A stretch of DNA of 64,000 nt, taken from positions 34,251-98,250 of the forward strand of contig CAZQJS010000003.1 of NCBI GenBank assembly GCA_964593725.1, given 5' to 3'. Source of the stretch: JAIOSM01 sp964593725 (lineage in GTDB: Bacteria > Desulfobacterota > Desulfobacteria > Desulfobacterales > Desulfobacteraceae). The position numbers and the translations under genes were made by a program. This document shows positions 17,176-25,302 of this stretch, in pieces; position 1 is the first letter of the stretch; each line of letters begins with the position of its first letter. The notes below the pieces were generated by a model. The model did no database searches, was not told where the DNA came from, and was given only the letters and a program-made list of their open reading frames with translations.

Positions 17176-19002
17176 CTAATCTGCAGTATAAAGATTCTGT
17201 TTATTTTCAAGATAGTCCCATCTTTCATATAATTTATCAGATTGTTCCCGCTGTTCCTGTAACCTTGAACATAGTTGAGCGAGTTTTTCAGGATTTTTTG
17301 CAGTTTCAGGATCATTAATTGATTCCTGGATTCCTTGAATTATGTTATCAATTTTCAGGATTTTTTCTTCCATATGTTCAAGTTCATATTTTTCATTAAA
17401 AGTTAATTTTATTTTATTATTCTTTTTTGTTTTAATTCTTTTTTTAAGCTTTTTAGCTTTTATACTCCTGTTCTTTTTTGCCCGGGCATGTTTTTCATGT
17501 AGAATCTGATCATAATCGGCAAATAGTTCTGCTCTGCCTTTTTTGTTAAGATACAATATCTGGTCAGCAACTTTTTTCAGGAAATATCTGTCATGGGAAA
17601 CCACAACAACAGCACCCTGGAATTCAAGTATACTCTGTTCAAGTATCTGCAGAGAGGGTATATCCAGATCATTGCCTGGCTCATCAAGGAGGAGCAGGTC
17701 AGCTGGTTCAAGCATTAATTTTGCAATGAGAATTTTTGCTTTTTCACCGCCGGAGAACCTCTTTACCGGCATGTCCAGGTCTTTTGGTGAAAAAAGGAAT
17801 TTTTTTGCCCAGCTGATGATGTGTATGGGCCGGTTCCTGAATATTACCATATCTTTACCCGTTGGACTGAGTGCCTGTTTCAACGTTATATCAGGATCCA
17901 GGTTACTCCTCTTCTGATCAAGGAATCCAGTCTTTAAATTTTCAACCCACTGGATTCTGCCGGAATCAGGCTGGATATTTCCTGCAAGTATGTTAATAAA
18001 GGTTGATTTTCCTGATCCGTTTTCCCCTACAACACCAAGACATGAATTTCTCATGAGCTTAAGTGAGAGGGGTTCAAATATTTTTTTATTATTAAATGAT
18101 TTTTCAATATTGGAAACTGTAACAAGCTGTCTGGTTTTCCTGCCCGTTGTACAGAAGTCAATATTGATTTGTACATTTTCCCTGTTTTTTTCCTTTAATT
18201 CCGAGAGTTCCTGCCTTAGGTTCTCAGCCTGGTTTATCCTGAATTTTGATTTTGTTGTTCTTGCTTTTGCACCCTGTTTAAGCCATTGATCCTCCCTCTT
18301 CATCCTGCTTGCAAGTGATGTCTGCTGGTTTTGCCTGGCAGTAATAAGTTTAATTTTTTCTTTATTAAATCTATCATAATCTCCTCTGATTCTGAGATAG
18401 CCATAAGGATATTGTCTGCCAAGCTCCATAATTTGATTACACACACTATTTAAAAAATATCTGTCATGGGTGACAACAATAAAGGTAAAGTCTGATTTTG
18501 CTAATAGATTTTCAAGCCAGATAATGCCATTGATATCAAGATGGTTTGTGGGCTCATCCAGGAGGAGAAGATCAGGCTCACAGGCAGCTGCCCTGGTAAT
18601 TGCAAGTCGTTTGACAAGACCTCCGGAAAGGGATCCGCACTTTTGCCTGCTGTTTTGAAATCCACCTGTACCAAGGGCTCGGTTAACAGCCCTGGCAAGC
18701 TCTTTTTCACCATGAAAATATTTTTTAAGTTCAATGTTAAGGGCCATTTCAATGGATATTTCAGGGTCTGTCTCATCTGTCTGGGGAACATAAATACATC
18801 TTACCCTGCTTTTTAGTTTGGATTCTCCTTCATCTGGAGAGGCATTACCTGCAATGATCTTTAAAAGCGTTGATTTGCCGCTGCCATTTATTCCAATGAG
18901 TCCAAGGCGCTCTCCTGGTTTAATGTCAAAGGATAAATTTGAGAAAAGATCTGTATTGCCATAGGATTTCCCAAGGGATTGAATTGTCAGAAATGGTATC
19001 AT
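17176..19002 (-). CDS. ABC-F family ATPase (Uup-like)
   Basis: A 608-residue soluble protein with two ABC ATPase domains and no membrane segments: Walker A GINGSGKST and GENGSGKST, signatures SGGLVKRLAI and SGGEKAKILI, Walker B LLLLDEPTNHLD and LLLLDEPGNDLD, and the ABC-F linker between them. The C-terminus (about 510-608) is a lysine-rich coiled coil as in Uup. ABC-F proteins act on the ribosome or on branched DNA (Uup) rather than as transporters. The ATG overlaps the stop of the small upstream membrane-protein gene by four bases. I favour Uup over EttA or YbiT because of the C-terminal coil, but this is not decisive. Confidence 0.93.
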   Translation of the reverse strand: MIPFLTIQSLGKSYGNTDLFSNLSFDIKPGERLGLIGINGSGKSTLLKIIAGNASPDEGESKLKSRVRCIYVPQTDETDPEISIEMALNIELKKYFHGEKELARAVNRALGTGGFQNSRQKCGSLSGGLVKRLAITRAAACEPDLLLLDEPTNHLDINGIIWLENLLAKSDFTFIVVTHDRYFLNSVCNQIMELGRQYPYGYLRIRGDYDRFNKEKIKLITARQNQQTSLASRMKREDQWLKQGAKARTTKSKFRINQAENLRQELSELKEKNRENVQINIDFCTTGRKTRQLVTVSNIEKSFNNKKIFEPLSLKLMRNSCLGVVGENGSGKSTFINILAGNIQPDSGRIQWVENLKTGFLDQKRSNLDPDITLKQALSPTGKDMVIFRNRPIHIISWAKKFLFSPKDLDMPVKRFSGGEKAKILIAKLMLEPADLLLLDEPGNDLDIPSLQILEQSILEFQGAVVVVSHDRYFLKKVADQILYLNKKGRAELFADYDQILHEKHARAKKNRSIKAKKLKKRIKTKKNNKIKLTFNEKYELEHMEEKILKIDNIIQGIQESINDPETAKNPEKLAQLCSRLQEQREQSDKLYERWDYLENKQNLYTAD

Positions 19003-19235
19003 TCAGGGGAGCCGCCTTTTTTTAAGTATCGGTACATTCGTATGATTTTAATGATAAAGCCTGATAAAAGTGTAAGACTTATGAGTATAATAAGGCTTGC
19101 TGAAAAAAAGAGCATTATAAAAGTAAACGGGTTATTAATGGAATATGCACTTATCAACAGATCAATACCAAAGAGTACAAAAAAAATTGAAATTATTATC
19201 ATTATCACCTGAATAATCCACCATGAAAATTTCAT
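18999..19235 (-). CDS. Small membrane protein of unknown function
   Basis: A 78-residue protein with two long hydrophobic stretches (about 6-30 and 36-62) and a basic C-terminal tail KIIRMYRYLKKGG. Its ATGA overlap with the ABC-F gene suggests translational coupling and a real gene. I do not recognise a family. Its upstream region 19236-19431 is shared with the divergent response regulator. Confidence 0.6.
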   Translation of the reverse strand: MKFSWWIIQVIMIIISIFFVLFGIDLLISAYSINNPFTFIMLFFSASLIILISLTLLSGFIIKIIRMYRYLKKGGSPE

Positions 19236-19349
19236 AAGATTCCATATAAACAGTTTAAAGTTGATTTTTTCAGAAGCTTAAATAACATATTTTCTTTTCT
19301 TTATTCAAGAATTGTAAACAGTTAAATTATAAATAATATTTAATAAACA

Positions 19350-19378
19350 TTGAATTACAATTAAAATAGCCATAAAAT
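19350..19378 (+). promoter_or_regulatory. Candidate sigma-70 promoter for the two-component operon
   Basis: TTGAAT (19350-19355), 17-base spacer, TAAAAT (19373-19378), about 50 bases before the response regulator ATG, within the very AT-rich divergent spacer 19236-19431. Confidence 0.5.
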
Positions 19379-19431
19379 TTATAAAATCTGTTATTTACTG
19401 AATTTGTGGCATAACTAGTCTGGGTGGGGCA

Positions 19432-20115
19432 ATGAGAATTTTATTAATTGAAGATGATTTAAAAATAGCTGAGTTCATAATAAAGGGGTTAACATCTGCA
19501 GGTTTTACCATCAACCATGAAAAGGATGGTGTAAAAGGCCTTGAAGCTGCCCTTGCAGAAAATTATGATATTATGATTGTTGATATAATGCTGCCTTTAC
19601 TGGATGGCATGGTTCTTGTAAAAAAAGTGCGGCAGAATAATATTAATACCCCCATTATTATTTTAAGTGCCCGGAGCCGTGTGGATGACAGGGTAAAGGG
19701 GCTTGAAGCAGGAGCAGACGACTATTTGACAAAGCCCTTTGCTTTTTCAGAGCTTCTGGCAAGGGTTCAGGCCCTGCTGAGAAGGGCAGGGGGTGTTGTT
19801 GAACCTGCTCTGCTTTATTGTGAAGATCTTGTTCTGGACATTCAGAAAAGAGAAGTAAAAAGGGCAGGTAAAAGAATAGAGCTTCAACCACTTGAATTTT
19901 CCCTTCTTGAATACCTGCTGCGAAGCAAAGGAAGAGTTGTTTCCAAAACAATGATAATGGAGCATGTCTGGAATTATAATTTTGACCCCATGACCAATGT
20001 TGTTGAGGCAAGGATCTGTAAACTCAGAGACAAAGTTGATAAGGGCTATAATAACCGGCTTATTCATACAATACGCGGTGCCGGATATGTCATGAGGGGC
20101 AGGGATGAGGTTTAG
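19432..20115 (+). CDS. OmpR/PhoB-family response regulator
   Basis: The 227-residue regulator has a receiver domain (IEDD at the N-terminus, phospho-acceptor aspartate in DIMLPLLDG, conserved lysine in LTKPF) and a C-terminal winged helix with EYLLRSKGRVVSKTMIMEHVW and IHTIRGAGYVM. It is a DNA-binding transcription factor driven by the kinase encoded next, whose start overlaps by 11 bases. The downstream htrA, ppiD-like and M16 protease genes suggest an envelope-stress circuit similar in logic to CpxRA, but the actual regulon is inferred only from position. Confidence 0.93.
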   Translation: MRILLIEDDLKIAEFIIKGLTSAGFTINHEKDGVKGLEAALAENYDIMIVDIMLPLLDGMVLVKKVRQNNINTPIIILSARSRVDDRVKGLEAGADDYLTKPFAFSELLARVQALLRRAGGVVEPALLYCEDLVLDIQKREVKRAGKRIELQPLEFSLLEYLLRSKGRVVSKTMIMEHVWNYNFDPMTNVVEARICKLRDKVDKGYNNRLIHTIRGAGYVMRGRDEV

Positions 20116-21514
20116 ATTTTTTAAGACAATAGCCTTTAGATTGACTGCCTGGTATGCCGGCATATTTATTGTCTCATCATTGATAATGTTTCTTATGTTC
20201 TCCTTTTTTTTCACTAAAACCATGCTTCATAAAATCGATCTTGACCTGGAAGAGAATCTAAAAGTCTTTTCCGGGGTGATTTCAAGGGAAGGCATGGGTG
20301 GTGCAAAAAGGTTTGCAATCACTAAGGCAAGATCAGCAGGGGAGAAAATTGTTTTTTACCGATTACTCTATCCGACAGGAGAGGTGTTTGCTTCTTCCCG
20401 TATGCTGTACTGGAACGATATAAAAGCAGATAAAAACATACTTAATAGAGTTATTCTGGAAAAAAGAAATTTTTTTCAGACCATTGAACAGGGCAGCAGA
20501 GATGAAGACATCCGCGTTATTTACGGATTCATTGCCCAGGGTGTGATACTGCAATCAGGAATATCCATGGGAACATATTCTAAATTTCTTAATATCTTTA
20601 TAATGGCTTTTCCTGCCTCCATGGGATTTATTATTCTTTTTTCGGCAGTTACAGGCTGGTTTCTTGCTAAAAAAGCGCTCAGTGGAGTTGGACAGATTAT
20701 AAAAATTGCAAAAAAAGTATCACACACAGAACAGGATCTGCTTGATTCACGGGTCCCCCTCACAGGAACCGGTGATGAACTTGATCTTCTTGCCCAAACA
20801 TTTAATCAGATGCTTGACAGAATCGAAAAATTGATAACAGGTATTAAAGAGATGGGGGATAATATTGCCCATGATTTAAAAAGCCCGGTGGCAAGAATAA
20901 GAGGACTTGCTGAAATCACCATGCTTGAAAGTGACACCATTGATGAATATAAAAAGATGGCATCAAGCACCATTGAAGAGTCTGACAGGCTTATTGACAT
21001 GATAAACACCATGCTCCTGATTTCAAAGGCAAGGTCAGGCAATGCCCGGTTTAAGTTTGAAAAGCTTGATATCTCGGAAATGATAAATAGTGCATGTGAA
21101 CTCTTTGGTGCCCTTGCTGAAGAGAATAATATCACATTTAAATACCAAATTGAGGACAGTATTATTATCAAGGGTGATAAAAAGATGCTCCAGCGTGCAT
21201 TTTCCAATATTCTTGATAATGCTTTTAAATATACTCCAGGTGGTAAGTCCATAGATGTCCTGGTTGAACAGTCCCATTCAAAGATAGTAGTGATTAAGGT
21301 AACAGATACGGGCCGGGGAATTGATGCTTTTGACCTTGATAAGATTTTTAAAAGATTTTACAGGGCAGACACTGCCAGGAGTGAACAGGGTTCAGGCCTT
21401 GGTCTTGCCCTGGCCCTTGCCATAGTAAAGGAACATGGCGGTAATATAGATGTGGCAAGTGAAAAAGGGTCGGGCAGCAGATTTACCATTACATTACCAA
21501 ATGGTAATCTTTAA
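20105..21514 (+). CDS. Membrane sensor histidine kinase
   Basis: The 469-residue kinase has two membrane segments (about 15-40 and 160-185) framing a periplasmic sensor region, a HAMP linker (GDELDLLAQTFNQMLDRIE), the H box NIAHDLKSPVARIRG with the phospho-accepting histidine, and an HATPase_c domain with N box NAFKYTPGG, DTGRGI and GSGLGLAL. It resembles the CusS/QseC-like group with DLKSP. It is translated from an ATG within the end of the regulator gene. The stimulus is not readable from the sensor domain. Confidence 0.94.
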   Translation: MRFRFFKTIAFRLTAWYAGIFIVSSLIMFLMFSFFFTKTMLHKIDLDLEENLKVFSGVISREGMGGAKRFAITKARSAGEKIVFYRLLYPTGEVFASSRMLYWNDIKADKNILNRVILEKRNFFQTIEQGSRDEDIRVIYGFIAQGVILQSGISMGTYSKFLNIFIMAFPASMGFIILFSAVTGWFLAKKALSGVGQIIKIAKKVSHTEQDLLDSRVPLTGTGDELDLLAQTFNQMLDRIEKLITGIKEMGDNIAHDLKSPVARIRGLAEITMLESDTIDEYKKMASSTIEESDRLIDMINTMLLISKARSGNARFKFEKLDISEMINSACELFGALAEENNITFKYQIEDSIIIKGDKKMLQRAFSNILDNAFKYTPGGKSIDVLVEQSHSKIVVIKVTDTGRGIDAFDLDKIFKRFYRADTARSEQGSGLGLALALAIVKEHGGNIDVASEKGSGSRFTITLPNGNL

Positions 21515-21633
21515 GTTATTTAAAAACAATCTTTATGTATTATATTAAGTTTTTAAAATAGAGAAACTCTTCAATCCGTTATGGAGAGTGTATTTAAAAT
21601 TGAAAAACATTAATAAAATACAAGGAGGTTAGT

Positions 21634-23049
21634 ATGAAAAAGAATATCAGGACAGGATCAGTTCTGTTCCTTTGTCTGTGCATGCTGTTTGTATTGCAGC
21701 CTGTTGCCATGGGTTTTGCAAAAATGATTCCTGGAGATTTTACAAATCTTGCAAAAAAGGCCAAGCCTGCTGTGGTCAATATCAGCACAGTAAAAACCAT
21801 TCGGGGAGGTGGCAGGGTTTTCCGCCATTTTTTTGATCAGCAGCCCCGTGGGAATCAGGATTTTTTCAGGGATTTCATGGGCCCCTTTCTAAGGCAGATG
21901 CCCATGGACGATTATGAACAGAAAAGTCTGGGTTCAGGTTTTATTATAAGTTCAGACGGCTATATAGTTACAAATAACCATGTTGTTAAAGATGCAGATG
22001 AGATAAAGGTTAAGCTTTACAATGAAAAAGAGTATGATGCTGAAATTATAGGCAAAGATCCAAAAACCGATCTTGCCCTTATTAAGATTGATGCTGACAA
22101 CCTCTATTTTCTCAAATTAGGTAATTCTAAAAAACTGGAAGTCGGCGCATGGGTTGTTGCCATTGGAAGTCCCTTTGGCCTTGAACAGACTGTCACAGCA
22201 GGTATAGTATCTGCCAAGGGAAGGGTTATTGGACAAGGCCCCTATGATGACTTTATTCAGACCGATGCATCAATAAATCCTGGAAACAGCGGAGGCCCTC
22301 TTCTTGATCTTGATGGTGAGGTGGTCGGCATTAATACTGCGATTATCAGGTCTGGCCAGGGAATTGGATTTGCCATACCTTCAGATCTTGCACATCCCAT
22401 AATAAATCAGTTGAAAAATTCAGGGGAAGTTTCAAGGGGCTGGCTTGGTGTATTAATGCAGAATATCACTAAAGAGATTGCTGATTATTATAATATTGAG
22501 CCTGGAAAGGGTGTGCTTGTTGTGGAAGTATTTGAAGGGCACCCGGCTGATAAGGCAGGTATTAAACCAGGAGATATAATAATTGAAATAAATAAAGAAG
22601 AGATTAACTCTGCCCGGGACCTTTCAAAAGCGATTGCAGGGCTTGGTGCCGGGAAAAAAGTTGAAGCAGTAATTCTTAGAAAAGGCAGAAGGCTGGATAA
22701 AAAAATCAAACTTGCCAAGAGAAGTGAGATGGAACCTGGCAGATCATTATTAAAGACTGGATTTGATTCCTTTGGGTTCAGGTTTGAGGAGATTAATCCT
22801 GCTGTTGCAGACAGATACGGTATTCCAAAGGATGAGACAGGGCTTGTTGTAACTGGTATTGAAAGGGGCAGCAGAGCTGCAAAGACTCCCATTGGACAGG
22901 GTGATATATTAAAGGAGATTAACCGGGCTGCTATCAGCACCATTAAAGATTATACAAGGGCTTTAAAGGGCATAAAAAAAGGAAGAATAGTTCAGATGCT
23001 GTTTGTGAAAAGAACTGGAAGTCTTTATGTGGTAACAATCAAAAAATAA
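21634..23049 (+). CDS. Periplasmic serine protease, HtrA/DegP family
   Basis: Do-type protease and chaperone of the periplasm. The 471-residue precursor has a signal peptide (basic MKKNIR, hydrophobic to about 22, ending near AMGFA). The trypsin-like domain has the triad H116 (TNNHVV), D146 (TDLALI) and S219 (GNSGGP). Two PDZ domains follow (GWLGVLMQ...HPADKAGIKPGD; GLVVTGIERGSRA...GDILKEINR). A strong AAGGAGG stands before the ATG. It is downstream of a sensor-kinase operon, consistent with stress control, though a 119-base gap leaves room for its own promoter. Confidence 0.95.
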   Translation: MKKNIRTGSVLFLCLCMLFVLQPVAMGFAKMIPGDFTNLAKKAKPAVVNISTVKTIRGGGRVFRHFFDQQPRGNQDFFRDFMGPFLRQMPMDDYEQKSLGSGFIISSDGYIVTNNHVVKDADEIKVKLYNEKEYDAEIIGKDPKTDLALIKIDADNLYFLKLGNSKKLEVGAWVVAIGSPFGLEQTVTAGIVSAKGRVIGQGPYDDFIQTDASINPGNSGGPLLDLDGEVVGINTAIIRSGQGIGFAIPSDLAHPIINQLKNSGEVSRGWLGVLMQNITKEIADYYNIEPGKGVLVVEVFEGHPADKAGIKPGDIIIEINKEEINSARDLSKAIAGLGAGKKVEAVILRKGRRLDKKIKLAKRSEMEPGRSLLKTGFDSFGFRFEEINPAVADRYGIPKDETGLVVTGIERGSRAAKTPIGQGDILKEINRAAISTIKDYTRALKGIKKGRIVQMLFVKRTGSLYVVTIKK

Positions 23050-23053
23050 TTGA

Positions 23054-23085
23054 TGTTTATTTGGATTGGAATAATCAAATAAACA
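23054..23085. terminator. Hairpin between htrA-like gene and tRNA-Ala
   Basis: TGTTTATTTG (23054-23063) and CAAATAAACA (23076-23085) make a perfect 10-bp stem with a 12-base loop between two converging genes. On the minus strand it is followed after a few bases by ATTATTTTTTG, so it fits best as the tRNA terminator; it may also end the protease transcript. Confidence 0.55.
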
Positions 23086-23101
23086 ATCCTTAGGGGGGTT
23101 G

Positions 23102-23177
23102 TGGTGGAGCTAAGGGGGATCGAACCCCTGACCTTACGGCTGCCAGCCGTACGCTCTCCCAGCTGAGCTACAGCCCC
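23102..23177 (-). tRNA. tRNA-Ala (anticodon GGC)
   Basis: A 76-base cloverleaf on the minus strand, from GGGGCTG to an encoded CCA end. The acceptor stem GGGGCTG/TAGCTCC carries the G3-U70 wobble pair, the identity mark of tRNA-Ala. The D arm is GCTCAGCTGGGAGAGC, the anticodon stem TACGG/CCGTA encloses CTGGCAG (anticodon GGC), and the T arm is AGGGGTTCGATCCCCCT. It reads GCC and GCU codons. A consensus promoter lies just upstream. Confidence 0.98.
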
Positions 23178-23191
23178 ACAAACAAAATCAA

Positions 23192-23220
23192 TTAATAATC
23201 TAATTTTCTTATTATGTCAA
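23192..23220 (-). promoter_or_regulatory. Sigma-70 promoter of tRNA-Ala
   Basis: Minus-strand TTGACA (23215-23220), 17-base spacer, TATTAA (23192-23197); expected start about 8 bases before the mature tRNA 5' end at 23177. Confidence 0.75.
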
Positions 23221-23263
23221 TAAAAAATTATGGGTTATTTTATGGACACACACCAATAAAATA

Positions 23264-23293
23264 TTGACATACAAGGCAATAAAAGGGTAATAT
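23264..23293 (+). promoter_or_regulatory. Sigma-70 promoter of the ppiD-like gene
   Basis: TTGACA (23264-23269), 18-base spacer, TAATAT (23288-23293), about 65 bases before the ATG at 23358. Confidence 0.65.
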
Positions 23294-23357
23294 TTGCTTT
23301 TTTTATTCACTGTTTTTATCTGTATAAAAGAGCTTTTTTATAGTTTAAGGAGAAAAT

Positions 23358-25265
23358 ATGCTCGGTTATTTACGTGAAAGGTCAGGGTCATGGATCATTA
23401 AGATTATTCTTGGTTTTATTATTGTTATCTTTGCATTCTTTTTCGGTGTCGGCGGTTTTGGACCAAAGAGCCAGGGACCTGTTGCAATGGTGAATGACCA
23501 GGCAATATCCTTTGAGGAGTATAAACAATCATATGAATCCCTGATACAGCAAAAACGATCCAAAGCAGGTGATAATTACGATGCAGCACGTGATACAGCC
23601 AATGTTAAACAGGATGCACTTAACAGGCTCATTAATGAAAAACTGGTACTTGAGGCTGCAGAGACATTTGGTTTTAAGGTATCAAATAAAGAGCTTGCAG
23701 ATCTATTAAATGAATACACCATATTTAAAGAAAATGGAAAGTTTGATTTTAATACATATAAAAGAGTGCTTGCAGCAAATTCAATGACACCTGAAACCTT
23801 TGAATCCATCCAGAGAAAATCCTTAAAACAGAGAAAAGTTCAGGACATTATTCTTGATATGGCAACCATAACTGATATGGAAGCCCTGCAATGGCACAAA
23901 TTTTTAAATACAAAGGTAAGCATTGACTATTTAAAATTAGATCCTGATGATTTTGACAATATTAACCCCGGCCCCGGAGAAATAGAAAAGTTTTATAATG
24001 AAAATAAAGAAAATTATAAGACCGATGAAAGGGTTGTTGTACAATACCTGCGCTTTTCAGGCGAAGACTATAAAGATAAAATCAAAGTAACAGAAAATGA
24101 ACTTATACAATATTACGAAGAAAATGCAGACAAATATAATATTGAAGCTAAGGTTGAAGCGCGTCACATCCTGATAAGAACCGATCAAACCATGGATAAG
24201 GATAAGATAGAGGAAAAAAGAAAGCAGGCCCTGAAAATATATGAGATGGCAATTGCTGAGGATAGTAAATTTGAGGAGATTGCAAAGAAATATTCAGAAG
24301 GACCATCAAGCTCCAATGGTGGGTATCTGGGGCAATTTGCAAAAGATGATATGGTAGCTTCTTTTTCCAAAAAGGCCTTTTCAATGGAGCCTGGAGAAAT
24401 AAGCAAACCTGTAAAAACAAAATTTGGCTGGCATATTATCAAGGTTATAAATAAAATTAAACCAGCAAAAAAATCCTTTGCAGATGTTAAAGAAAAGATC
24501 AGGGAAAATATTTTAAAGAAGAAGATAGCTGATCTTGCCTACTACGATGCAGGAGATGCCTTTGATGCTGTAATAGATGGAGACACTCTTGAGCAGGCAG
24601 GACTGCTTACCAGAAGAAAGCTTATTACAGAAGGGCCGTTTACCGCGAGTGGCCAGGGCCTCAGTATTAAAGATAATGGCAATTTTGTAAAAGCTGCCTT
24701 TTCAACCAGGATAAATGAAATAAGCAATATCGTTGAGATTGAAGATTCATATTATTTAATACGGCCAGTTAAAAAAATAAAACCTGAAATTATTGAATTT
24801 GAAGTTGTTCAGGACAGAGTCAAAACAGAGCTCATTGCAAAGATAAAAAAAGACAAAACAGAAAAATTATCAAAAAGCATTCTTGCACAGGTTAAGGACA
24901 AGAAAAAATTATCAAAAATTGCCGGGGATAACAATTTAAAGCTTTATACAACCAGGCTTTTTTCAAGGTATGGTTTTATTCCAGAACTTGGATATGCTCC
25001 TGATATAACTAAGGCATCTTTTCAACTTAAGGAAAAGGGTGCATCATATTCTGATGCATTAAAGATGAATAATCTCTATTTTATTATTTCCCTGCATGAA
25101 AGAGTTGTCCCCAAAGGCTTTAAAGATGCTGCAGGGGAAAAAGCAGTTAAAACAGATCTGCTTAACAGAAAAAAAGAACTGATATACAGGGCATGGATTA
25201 ATAATTTAAAGACTGTTAATGATATAAAGATACTGAGACCTGAGTTTTTTGAAGAAAAGGTATAG
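23358..25265 (+). CDS. PpiD-like membrane-anchored peptidyl-prolyl isomerase/chaperone
   Basis: The 635-residue protein has the PpiD start MLGYLRERSGSWIIKIILGF with one membrane anchor (about 13-32), placing the rest in the periplasm. A SurA_N-like region (VNDQAISFEEYKQSYESLI) is followed by one parvulin domain (ARHILIRT...GGYLGQFAKDDMV...KTKFGWHIIKV, about 270-365), then a second SurA-like tail. PpiD helps proteins leaving the Sec channel to fold. It sits between the HtrA-like protease and an M16 protease gene, 37 bases before the latter. A GGAG ribosome site precedes the ATG. Confidence 0.92.
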   Translation: MLGYLRERSGSWIIKIILGFIIVIFAFFFGVGGFGPKSQGPVAMVNDQAISFEEYKQSYESLIQQKRSKAGDNYDAARDTANVKQDALNRLINEKLVLEAAETFGFKVSNKELADLLNEYTIFKENGKFDFNTYKRVLAANSMTPETFESIQRKSLKQRKVQDIILDMATITDMEALQWHKFLNTKVSIDYLKLDPDDFDNINPGPGEIEKFYNENKENYKTDERVVVQYLRFSGEDYKDKIKVTENELIQYYEENADKYNIEAKVEARHILIRTDQTMDKDKIEEKRKQALKIYEMAIAEDSKFEEIAKKYSEGPSSSNGGYLGQFAKDDMVASFSKKAFSMEPGEISKPVKTKFGWHIIKVINKIKPAKKSFADVKEKIRENILKKKIADLAYYDAGDAFDAVIDGDTLEQAGLLTRRKLITEGPFTASGQGLSIKDNGNFVKAAFSTRINEISNIVEIEDSYYLIRPVKKIKPEIIEFEVVQDRVKTELIAKIKKDKTEKLSKSILAQVKDKKKLSKIAGDNNLKLYTTRLFSRYGFIPELGYAPDITKASFQLKEKGASYSDALKMNNLYFIISLHERVVPKGFKDAAGEKAVKTDLLNRKKELIYRAWINNLKTVNDIKILRPEFFEEKV

Positions 25266-25302
25266 ATTTTAAAAAAACAGACCCAAAGGATAAACTTAAG
25301 AT